This document shows positions 1 to 5,494 of a DNA stretch of 5,589 nt, one piece after another. The position numbers were made by a program, and so were the translations under genes. Positions within the stretch are counted from its first letter, which is position 1. Every line of letters starts with the position of its first letter. A model generated the notes under the pieces. The model did no database searches, was not told the DNA's origin, and saw only the letters and a program-made list of their open reading frames with translations. Source of the stretch: an uncultured Oscillospiraceae bacterium (GTDB taxonomy: Bacteria; Bacillota_A; Clostridia; Oscillospirales; Oscillospiraceae); the NCBI GenBank assembly GCA_900769845.1, contig CAAGIF010000011.1, positions 1 to 5,589 on the forward strand, read 5' to 3'.

Positions 1-31
1 ACTCTTTCCCTACACGACGCTCTTCCGATCT
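1..31 (+). other. Illumina TruSeq adapter remnant (not genomic)
   Basis: The first 31 bases match the well-known Illumina read-1 adapter (the part containing TACACGACGCTCTTCCGATC and the final T), lacking only its first two bases. It abuts the interior of selB. The reading frame happens to stay open through it, so an automatic translation of selB would gain about ten false residues here. It should be trimmed. Confidence 0.97.
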
Positions 32-1562
32 TCAGAACCACCTGGAAGTCGATCAGAGCACAGCGCTCTCCATAACGTCGGAGTTTTCCTTCCTCCCGGA
101 GGGCATCCAGCAGGGCATCGCCGCATTCAAAACCGGTGGCTTTGAAGAGCTTCTGCCGCAGCTCCGAGGATTTCATACCGGCGTGGAGAGGGTTCTTGGC
201 GTGGTAAGGCTCCAGAAGGGCTTTGCATTCGGCCCAGATTCCATCCAGAGTGGTGGCAGCAATAAAGCGGCCCGGCAGGATCTCCCTGGCACTGCCGCCC
301 CGGCACAGGTCGGCTAACTCTTCGGATGCGGTAGATTCTTCACAACGCAGTTTTGCCGCAATTTCTGCAGCGGTGGGCAGATGACGGCCAAATTCCGTCA
401 GTACCTGGATGGTCTGATCCCGGCTGGAACCGGATTCCTTGACCTTCAGCGCGTCCTCTGCTTTGGCATTGCTTCGTTTGTATCTTCGGGGATTCTCATC
501 CAGAATCACACCGCCGCCGATGGTTTCCATGGGGGAGAAGAATCGGATCACGAAATGATCCCCCTTTTTGGCTGCCAGAGGCTCCGTCAGACGAAGCTGG
601 GCATAACAGCTTTCACCGGGCTTCAGTTCTTCCCGGCCCACCAGAATCACCTTGGCCAGCAGAACGGCGGCACCGTGGTACAGATGTACCTGGCTGTCGT
701 TTTTGATGATACGATCAGAATCCTTCAGATTTCGCAGCCGCACATCCAGCATTCGGGTAGTACGGATGGAACCGGGCTTAACGATGGTTTCTCCCCTCTG
801 AACATCGGATTTTTTCAGGTTTGCCAGATTGATGGCCACACGCTGTCCGGCATAGGCAGTATTGACATTTTTGCCGTGAACCTGCAGATTACGCACCTTG
901 GTTTCCACACCGGAGGGAACAAGGATAGCAGCATCTCCTTCCGAGACAGAACCTTCGATCAGAGTTCCGGTTACTACCGTTCCAAAACCGTCCACAGAGA
1001 ACACACGGTCCACAGGCAGACGGAAGGGGGCCCGAAGATTTTTATCCTCCGCTTTCAAAACCAGATGCCGGAGCATTTCCTTCAGCTCCGGGATGCCCTG
1101 GCCGGTATAGGCAGAGACAGCCACGATGGGCTTTCCTTCCAGGAAGGATCCTTCCGTCTTTTCCCGGATCTCCTCCTGCATCATTTCAAGCCACTCTGGG
1201 TCAACGGTATCGGCCTTGGTGATGACGATGAGGCCGTCCTTCACGCCCAGGAGCGTCAGAATGTCCAGATGCTCCACGGTCTGGGGCATGCCACCGCCAT
1301 CCGCGGCAATGATCAGCATGGCCAGATCGATGCCACCGGCACCGGCCAGCATATTCTTGATGAATTTTTCATGGCCGGGAACATCCACGATACCGGCCTG
1401 GGTACCATCGGGCCAATCCAGATGGGCAAAGCCCAGCTCGATGGTAATGCCCCGCTTTTTTTCTTCCATAAGCCGATCGGTATCAATGCCGGTGAGGGCC
1501 TTGACCAACAGGGTTTTACCGTGATCCACATGTCCGGCAGTACCAATGATCACATGCTTCAT
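32..1562 (-). CDS. selB: Selenocysteine-specific translation elongation factor SelB, 3'-truncated
   Basis: SelB is the GTPase that carries selenocysteinyl-tRNA(Sec) to the ribosome at UGA codons followed by a SECIS hairpin. 510 codons are present, and the full protein is usually about 610-640 residues. Seen in the translation: P-loop GHVDHGKT (residues 10-17), switch region RGITIELGFA (37-46), DVPGHE (60-65), TKAD (115-118) and a G5-like VSA (149-151). The EF-Tu-like domain II starts near FRLPVDRVFSVDGFGTVVTG (180-199), domain III follows to about 350, then winged-helix repeats begin. NPLHAGM (457-463) is typical of the SelB C-terminal region. RGITIELGFA and the winged-helix tail separate it from EF-Tu. 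The last ~100-130 residues, including the SECIS-binding end, are missing because the sequence runs into adapter, not because of a mutation. The ATG at 1560-1562 has GGAGG 9 nt upstream. Confidence 0.95.
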
Positions 1563-1571
1563 AAGAGGATT

Positions 1572-1622
1572 CCTCCGGGATTTGTTTGTGCTTAGTTTAC
1601 TCTATTTTTTAAGGAAAGTAAA
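1572..1622 (-). promoter_or_regulatory. Candidate selB promoter and ribosome binding site
   Basis: Reading the minus strand, TTTACT (1617-1622) and TAAACT (1594-1599) are separated by 17 bases, each matching four of six consensus positions. A GGAGG Shine-Dalgarno follows at 1572-1576. The predicted start of transcription is near 1587. The -35 box lies in the tail of the upstream operon's terminator, so selB would be separately transcribed with possible readthrough. The RBS is clear; the promoter boxes are only moderate matches. Confidence 0.4.
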
Positions 1623-1649
1623 GACCGCACGCTGCATGAGCGTGCGGTC
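1611..1649 (-). terminator. Intrinsic terminator of the yedE-tusA-DUF3343 operon
   Basis: A perfect 10-bp inverted repeat, GACCGCACGC (1623-1632) with GCGTGCGGTC (1640-1649), encloses a 7-base loop; one more closing pair is possible. On the minus strand it begins 4 bases after the DUF3343 stop codon and is followed by the T-rich tail TTTACTTTCCTT. The stem is GC-rich and stable; the tail is interrupted by A and C, so some readthrough into selB is possible. Confidence 0.85.
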
Positions 1650-1653
1650 CGAA

Positions 1654-1896
1654 TCAATCTGCGTTCATCAGCTGGATATATTCTTCCTTGCCGATTTTTT
1701 CATACACGGCTTCCACATCTTCATCCATTGCGGAAAGATGAGCATCTTCTGCCAGATACCGGACGCAGGTTCCGCAGGAAGAGCTGAGTTTCCGGGGGAC
1801 AGGCATCATCCGGGCTTGGACGCCCAGCCCGGTTAAGCTGCGGCTGGTCATCAGGGCGGACAGATGGGTGTGGAAGGTAGCGATGTATTCTTTCAT
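1654..1896 (-). CDS. DUF3343 family small protein (putative Se/S carrier-like)
   Basis: An 80-residue soluble protein with no signal peptide or membrane segment. It fits the DUF3343 family: an N-terminal strand (KEYIATFHT), a helix with the aligned T-G-L-G-V turn (22-26), then MPVPRKLSSSCG (31-42), the family's proline/serine-plus-cysteine signature. Cys41 and Cys44 form a CGTC motif that could hold a persulfide or selenosulfide. The family is described as putative Se/S carrier-like and often sits beside selenium genes; its biochemical role is not established, so carrier function is inference. Its ATG shares one base with the TAA stop of the upstream tusA-like gene (TAATG) and has no own Shine-Dalgarno, which indicates translational coupling. 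It is the last gene of the operon and ends in TGA just before the terminator. Confidence 0.8.
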   Translation of the reverse strand: MKEYIATFHTHLSALMTSRSLTGLGVQARMMPVPRKLSSSCGTCVRYLAEDAHLSAMDEDVEAVYEKIGKEEYIQLMNAD

Positions 1897-2099
1897 TACT
1901 TGGACAGAGACAGCTTGAAATCAGCGCCGTCTTCGGTGACAGAAACCTGATAGCCCTGGGAATTGGCGAAACGGGTCACATTCTCTACAGCGCAGGGATC
2001 GTCCACCAGAACGTCCAGAGCAGCGGGCTTGTTGGCCTTAACTTCCTTCTGGACCATGACCACGGGCATGGGGCACAGCAGACCTCTTGCATCAACCAT
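1896..2099 (-). CDS. TusA/YedF-type sulfurtransferase, single-domain
   Basis: A 67-residue TusA-fold (SirA-like) protein. The active-site motif DARGLLCPMPVV (3-14) contains the CPxP signature, with Cys9 as the persulfide- or selenosulfide-carrying residue; a second cysteine lies at 36 in DDPCAVENV. TusA proteins pass sulfur from cysteine desulfurases to acceptors, and the related YedF protein is linked to selenium metabolism. Here only the TusA domain is present, without the C-terminal domain of full-length YedF (roughly 190-200 residues). Two in-frame ATGs exist: 2105, only 2 nt after GGAGG, and 2099, 8 nt after it. The second is chosen as the better-spaced start; use of the first would add Met-Lys. 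It lies 13 nt downstream of yedE and shares one base with the DUF3343 start, so the three are one operon. Confidence 0.88.
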   Translation of the reverse strand: MVDARGLLCPMPVVMVQKEVKANKPAALDVLVDDPCAVENVTRFANSQGYQVSVTEDGADFKLSLSK

Positions 2100-2107
2100 T
2101 TTCATAT

Positions 2108-2114
2108 CCTCCTT
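2108..2114 (-). promoter_or_regulatory. Ribosome binding site of the tusA-like gene
   Basis: AAGGAGG on the minus strand overlaps the TAA stop codon of yedE. Its GGAGG core is 2 nt from the ATG at 2105 and 8 nt from the ATG at 2099, which favours the latter. Stop/Shine-Dalgarno overlap suggests coupled translation with yedE. Confidence 0.75.
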
Positions 2115-3204
2115 AGTTCTTAGCCTTCTTGGGCAGGTGCATCAGGGAAATGACCAGCAGCAGAGCCAGTGCGATGAACACGGCAACCTGACCGTTGGTC
2201 TTAATACCGCCGACGATGTACTCACCGGCTTCATTGACGGAGTCAGCACTGCCTGCCAGGCCGAAGTTGTGAGCCATGGCAGCACCGGCCATCATGCCGA
2301 AGACGGTAACAGCGGAGTCGCCGTTGCCGCTGCCTGCCAGAATCAGCTGACGCAGGGGGCAGCCACCCAGCAGCACGGAGCCCCAGCCGACCACGACCAT
2401 ACCCAGGAAGTTCCACAGGTGTGCGCTGTGGGCAACGGGCTGGCTCTGGAAGCCCAGCTTGAAAGAACCGGTGATCAGATTGCCAACCAGGGCGATGGCG
2501 AAGATGGTGATGAAGCCATACAGCAGCTTGAAGTCCTGGAACATGATGGAGTCACGGATGCCGCCGGCCATGCACAGACGGCCCTTCTGAGCCAGTGCGC
2601 CCACCACCAGAGCGATGCCGAAAGCAGCCAGAACGGGAGCCTGCATGGAGCCGGGGCCCTTTTCGGAGATCTTGAACAGGGTGGGAACTGCCAGGAACAG
2701 GATCAGCAGACCTGCCATGACAGCGGGCAGAGCAGCGCCTTCGGCCTTGGGAGCGTCGTAAGCACGCTTCAGGGAGAAGCCCTTGTTCAGGAAACGGGTA
2801 CCGATGAAGATACCAACAGCGAAGCCGATGGTAGCGGTCAGGGCATTCAGATCACCGCCAGCCAGACGCAGAACCATGCGCAGGGGGCAGCCCAGGAACA
2901 CCAGAGCGCCGATCATCACCAGAGCGCCCAGTACAAAGCGGATGGCGGGGGAGGAACCGGCCTTGGCACGGAACTCCTTGGTGGCCACGCTCATGATAAA
3001 GGCACCCAGCACCAGACCGGGAATTTCAGGACGGACATACTGAACAACAGCAGCGCCGTGCATGCCGCAGGCACCTACGATATCACGCAGGAAGCAGGCA
3101 ATGCAGAAGCCCATGTTGACAGGGTTGCCCAGAGCAGTCAGCAGAACGGCTGCCAGACCAACGGCACCGCCTGCCAGAACAACAAACCAATTTACTTTTT
3201 TCAT
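2113..3204 (-). CDS. yedE: YedE family putative selenium transporter
   Basis: A 363-residue polytopic inner-membrane protein of the YeeE/YedE (sulphur transport, DUF395) family, with about nine to ten hydrophobic segments. It is an internal duplication. Half 1 has C37 followed by FLRD (38-41), then GCPLR (105-109) and LAGGD (114-118). Half 2 has C211 followed by IRD (216-218), then GCPLR (281-285) and LAGSGNGD (289-296). In the related thiosulfate transporter, conserved cysteines guide the substrate through the membrane, and C106 and C282 are the matching candidates. Transport of a selenium species is inferred from the neighbours; thiosulfate or another sulfur species is the main alternative. 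It is the first gene of the operon, with its own strong promoter. The ATG at 3202-3204 is preceded by AAAGGCGAG with a 6-nt gap. The gene uses no TTA, CTA or TCA codons, a sign of strong codon bias. Confidence 0.9.
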   Translation of the reverse strand: MKKVNWFVVLAGGAVGLAAVLLTALGNPVNMGFCIACFLRDIVGACGMHGAAVVQYVRPEIPGLVLGAFIMSVATKEFRAKAGSSPAIRFVLGALVMIGALVFLGCPLRMVLRLAGGDLNALTATIGFAVGIFIGTRFLNKGFSLKRAYDAPKAEGAALPAVMAGLLILFLAVPTLFKISEKGPGSMQAPVLAAFGIALVVGALAQKGRLCMAGGIRDSIMFQDFKLLYGFITIFAIALVGNLITGSFKLGFQSQPVAHSAHLWNFLGMVVVGWGSVLLGGCPLRQLILAGSGNGDSAVTVFGMMAGAAMAHNFGLAGSADSVNEAGEYIVGGIKTNGQVAVFIALALLLVISLMHLPKKAKN

Positions 3205-3239
3205 TTTGAACTCGCCTTTCTGTTTTTTTGCAGGGTAAC

Positions 3240-3275
3240 ACCGCTAATTATAGATACTTTAGTATCGAAAAGCAA
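3240..3275 (-). promoter_or_regulatory. yedE operon promoter (sigma-A type)
   Basis: Minus strand: perfect -10 TATAAT at 3247-3252, a 17-base spacer, and -35 TTGCTT at 3270-3275 (matches the first three consensus bases). Transcription should begin near 3240, giving a leader of about 36 nt. The strong -10 with a weak -35 fits a promoter that depends on an activator. Confidence 0.75.
3253..3266. promoter_or_regulatory. Palindrome in the yedE promoter spacer, candidate operator
   Basis: GATACT and AGTATC form perfect 6-base arms around a 2-base centre, occupying the spacer between the -35 and -10 boxes and directly touching the -10. A protein bound here would block RNA polymerase. Which protein, if any, binds is not shown by the sequence. 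Confidence 0.45.
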
Positions 3276-3284
3276 ATTTTGGTT

Positions 3285-3325
3285 ATCAATGATTCTAAGG
3301 TTATCATTGGTAAAATCAATGATAA
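3285..3325. promoter_or_regulatory. Repeated ATCAATGAT-type sites, candidate LysR binding region
   Basis: ATCAATGAT occurs at 3285-3293 and again at 3315-3323, with a related ATCATTGG at 3303-3310. TTATCATTG (3301-3309) and CAATGATAA (3317-3325) form a perfect 9-bp inverted repeat with a 7-base centre. It contains a centred T-N11-A (T3307, A3319), the general LysR-type target pattern. Relative to the predicted yedE start of transcription, the large repeat is centred near -73 and the single site near -49, the usual arrangement for LysR activators. Confidence 0.55.
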
Positions 3326-3380
3326 AAACAATCTGACCCTGTGTGACGGAACATATGCCGAATCACAAGGTCAGATTGTT
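3324..3380 (-). terminator. Intrinsic terminator downstream of lysR
   Basis: A perfect 12-bp stem, AACAATCTGACC (3327-3338) with GGTCAGATTGTT (3369-3380), encloses about 30 bases that can pair further through short GTG/CAC and CGG/CCG segments near the apex. On the minus strand the stem starts inside the lysR stop codon and ends in a T-run (3324-3328), so lysR and yedE are separate transcripts. Confidence 0.75.
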
Positions 3381-4296
3381 ATTTTTCGGTTGTCAGAACA
3401 GGTCTGTTTCGTACAAAATTCAGAAATTTCTGCTCGCTGGGAGAAAGCATTGCGTCCTTGCGCCAGCAAAGATAGATTTTTCGGAAGGCTCCCTGATCGC
3501 CCAGTTCAAAAGACAGCATACGTCCTGACAGAATATACTCTCTTGCAGCCAGTACAGACATGATGGAAACACCCAGACCACGGCTGACAGAAGAGCGGAT
3601 TGCTTCCGGATTGTCAATCTGGGCGATGACATTCAACGTTTCCGGAGAAATGTTCATATTCAAAAGATACCGTTCCATTTCCTGCCGGGTGCCGGAGTTT
3701 TCTTCCCGGAGAATCATAGGCATGTGGAGCATATCCAGACCGGAAGTACCATTGCGATGTAAAGTGCGGTAAGGATCCTTGTTTGCGGTAATCAACACCA
3801 AACGATCTTCGGCCACAGGGTGATAATGGTATTCCGCAGGATTTGAGGCAATACCAACAAAACCCAGGTTTGCTTTGCCCTTGGCCAGATACTGGTGGAT
3901 ACGGATGCTGTCACCACGGAGCTGAACATAGTGACAACCGGGATTCTCCAACAGATAATCGCCCATAATCTCCGGCATCAGACACTGTCCGGGGACGGAG
4001 GATGCACCGATGATCAGCTGATTTTCCTGAGGGTGATTTTTTAGTTCCTGCAGGGCCTGGCAACGTTCCAAGATATCCTTTGCTTCCCGGTAAACCTGCT
4101 CGCCTTCCTTGGTCAGTGAGACCCGCTGGCGGGCACTGCGCTGGATCAGCCGAACCCCCAGTGTTTTTTCCAGAGCACTGATATGGGAACTGATGGTGGA
4201 TTGGGTAAGAAACAGTTCTTCAGCAGCTTTTGTAAAGCTGCTGTATTCTGCGGTGAAGACGAACGCCTCCAACTGTTTCAGGTTGATATTTAACAT
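3379..4296 (-). CDS. LysR family transcriptional regulator, selenium metabolism-associated type
   Basis: A 305-residue LysR-type regulator, the standard length of the family. The N-terminal winged helix-turn-helix covers about 4-62, with the signature FTKAAEELFLTQSTISSHIS (21-40) and the closing TLGVRL (45-50). A linker helix follows to about 88, then a periplasmic-binding-protein-like effector domain from LIIGAS (about 93) to the C-terminus. Such proteins bind DNA as tetramers and respond to a small molecule. A LysR group tied to selenium metabolism is known, and these neighbours make it the likely assignment; the effector is unknown. It lies upstream of yedE on the same strand but is separated by a terminator, and is divergent from the aminotransferase gene with 49 bases between starts. 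The ATG at 4294-4296 has GAGG 7 nt upstream. A weak -10 (TATAAC, 4317-4322) is present; no good -35 was seen. The stop is TAA. Confidence 0.88.
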   Translation of the reverse strand: MLNINLKQLEAFVFTAEYSSFTKAAEELFLTQSTISSHISALEKTLGVRLIQRSARQRVSLTKEGEQVYREAKDILERCQALQELKNHPQENQLIIGASSVPGQCLMPEIMGDYLLENPGCHYVQLRGDSIRIHQYLAKGKANLGFVGIASNPAEYHYHPVAEDRLVLITANKDPYRTLHRNGTSGLDMLHMPMILREENSGTRQEMERYLLNMNISPETLNVIAQIDNPEAIRSSVSRGLGVSIMSVLAAREYILSGRMLSFELGDQGAFRKIYLCWRKDAMLSPSEQKFLNFVRNRPVLTTEK

Positions 4297-4324
4297 TGCG
4301 TTTCCTCTTTGATTGTGTTATATT
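4296..4324 (+). promoter_or_regulatory. Candidate promoter of the aminotransferase gene
   Basis: TTGCGT (4296-4301) and TATATT (4319-4324) are spaced by 17 bases on the plus strand. The -10 overlaps a weak minus-strand TATAAC (4317-4322) that could serve lysR, so the two divergent genes would share overlapping promoters. The -35 matches only the first three consensus bases. Confidence 0.4.
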
Positions 4325-4333
4325 GCGGAAAAA

Positions 4334-4337
4334 GGAG
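4334..4337 (+). promoter_or_regulatory. Ribosome binding site fixing the GTG start of the aminotransferase
   Basis: GGAG within AAAAAGGAGTGG lies 8 nt before the GTG at 4346-4348. The translation from that GTG begins MDTIYLDNAATS, the normal family N-terminus, so the upstream TTG extension is unlikely. Confidence 0.8.
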
Positions 4338-4345
4338 TGGTTTAT

Positions 4346-5494
4346 GTGGATACGATTTATTTGGACAATGCGGCAACTTCCTTCCCAAAGCCGGAAGGCG
4401 TCAGTGCAGCCATGAAGCATTATATGGATTATGTGGGGGCCACCATCAACCGCTCGGTTTACGGCAGTGCCCAGGATGCGGGACTGGTGACCTTGCAGCT
4501 GCGGCAGCGGTTGAAACGGCTGTTCCATTTTCCGGAAGCTGTCACCCATGTGATCCTGACTCCCGGTGCCACCTGGGGACTGAATATGGCGATCCGCGGT
4601 TTTCTGAAGTCCGGTGATCACTGCATTGTTTCATCCATGGAGCACAATGCAGTTATGCGCCCTTTGCTGCAGCTGGAGGGTGTGGAATTTGACCGGATCC
4701 CCTGCAACAAGGAAGGCATGCTGAACCCTGCGGACATCGAGGGGTTGATTCGACCCAATACGAAACTGCTGGTGATGGCTCACGGTTCCAATGTCTGCGG
4801 CAGTGTTCAGGATGCTGAAGCTGTGGGTAAGATCTGCAAAAAGTATGGCATTGCCTTCGTGCTGGATGCAGCCCAGACAGCGGGACATTATCCTGTGGAT
4901 TTCGAAGCTTTTGGACTGTCGGCTCTGTGTGTGCCCGGCCATAAGGGGTTGCTGGGGCCTTCCGGTATTGGTGCATTGCTGATGACGGATACTTTTGCAA
5001 AAAAGCTGGATCCCATCATTGCCGGAGGCACCGGCAGTGCTTCGGACAGCGAGTATCTGCCCTCGTATTTGCCAGATCGGTTTGAATCCGGAACGCCGAA
5101 CCTTCCCGGTATCTATGGCTGGGAGGCAGCGATGAAATTCGTGGAAGAAACCGGTGTGGAGACTCTGCGAGAACACGAAATGGCCCTGTGTCAGCACTTT
5201 CTGGAGGGGCTGGAAGCCATGGATGGTGTGAACCTCTGCGGAACGAAGGACTTAAACCGCCGGGTGGGCGTTGTGTCTGTAGATTTTGTTCACAGGGACA
5301 ACGCGGAGGCTGCCTTTGAACTGGAGATGGACTATGGGATCCTGACCCGCTGCGGCCTTCACTGTGCACCCTCTGCCCATAAGACGCTGGATACATTTCC
5401 CAGAGGTACGGTTCGGTTCTCCCTGGGATTTGCCAGCACCGAAGAGGATGTCGATGCTGCGCTGTCTGCTATCCGTACGGTCAGCGAAGCTTGA
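4346..5494 (+). CDS. Cysteine desulfurase / selenocysteine lyase-like class V aminotransferase
   Basis: A 382-residue cytosolic PLP enzyme of the NifS/CsdB-like family. Such enzymes remove S from cysteine or Se from selenocysteine as a protein-bound per-/selenosulfide plus alanine. Visible sites: YLDNAATS (5-12), GAT (74-76), EHNA with the PLP-stacking His100 (99-102), DAAQTAG with Asp174 and Gln177 (174-180), the Schiff-base lysine Lys200 in PGHKG (197-201), and SGTPN (248-252). RCGLHCAP (335-342) carries the likely catalytic Cys340 in the position of the RxGxHCAxP motif, with an extra Cys336. The chosen start is GTG at 4346, 8 nt after GGAG (4334-4337). An in-frame TTG at 4313 would place that Shine-Dalgarno inside the gene, and the ATG at 4344 is out of frame. 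Homologues are known next to selD in selenium clusters, which supports a Se-mobilising role, but substrate preference cannot be read from sequence. Its 3' end overlaps the convergent gene by 14 bases. Confidence 0.88.
   Translation: MDTIYLDNAATSFPKPEGVSAAMKHYMDYVGATINRSVYGSAQDAGLVTLQLRQRLKRLFHFPEAVTHVILTPGATWGLNMAIRGFLKSGDHCIVSSMEHNAVMRPLLQLEGVEFDRIPCNKEGMLNPADIEGLIRPNTKLLVMAHGSNVCGSVQDAEAVGKICKKYGIAFVLDAAQTAGHYPVDFEAFGLSALCVPGHKGLLGPSGIGALLMTDTFAKKLDPIIAGGTGSASDSEYLPSYLPDRFESGTPNLPGIYGWEAAMKFVEETGVETLREHEMALCQHFLEGLEAMDGVNLCGTKDLNRRVGVVSVDFVHRDNAEAAFELEMDYGILTRCGLHCAPSAHKTLDTFPRGTVRFSLGFASTEEDVDAALSAIRTVSEA

Noticed and set aside
381..1595. Plus-strand open frame of 404 codons
   Set aside because: It is the codon-aligned complement of selB, whose SelB motifs are unmistakable on the minus strand.
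1623..1656. TGA at the end of DUF3343 followed at once by a hairpin, resembling a UGA-SECIS arrangement
   Set aside because: The hairpin is a standard GC-rich terminator with a T-rich tail, its loop has no obvious SECIS-like GGU, readthrough would add only 14 unremarkable residues, and the DUF3343 protein is already complete in length.
1963..3336. Long plus-strand open frame of 457 codons
   Set aside because: It lies exactly opposite yedE in the codon-aligned frame, is rich in Gln/His/Ser as expected from the complement of a membrane protein, and has no family resemblance. It is a codon-bias shadow.
3327..3380. Possible riboswitch or attenuator in the lysR-yedE gap
   Set aside because: The 12-bp hairpin precedes the yedE promoter and begins at the lysR stop codon, so it is not in the yedE leader; the leader itself is only about 36 nt, too short for a known riboswitch.
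4313..4345. Upstream TTG start adding 11 residues to the aminotransferase
   Set aside because: The Shine-Dalgarno GGAG would lie inside the gene, and the family normally starts close to the YLDNAAT motif.
4220..4621. Minus-strand frame of 133 codons across the lysR start and the aminotransferase 5' end
   Set aside because: It overlaps two well-supported genes, has no family-like sequence and no suitable ribosome binding site.
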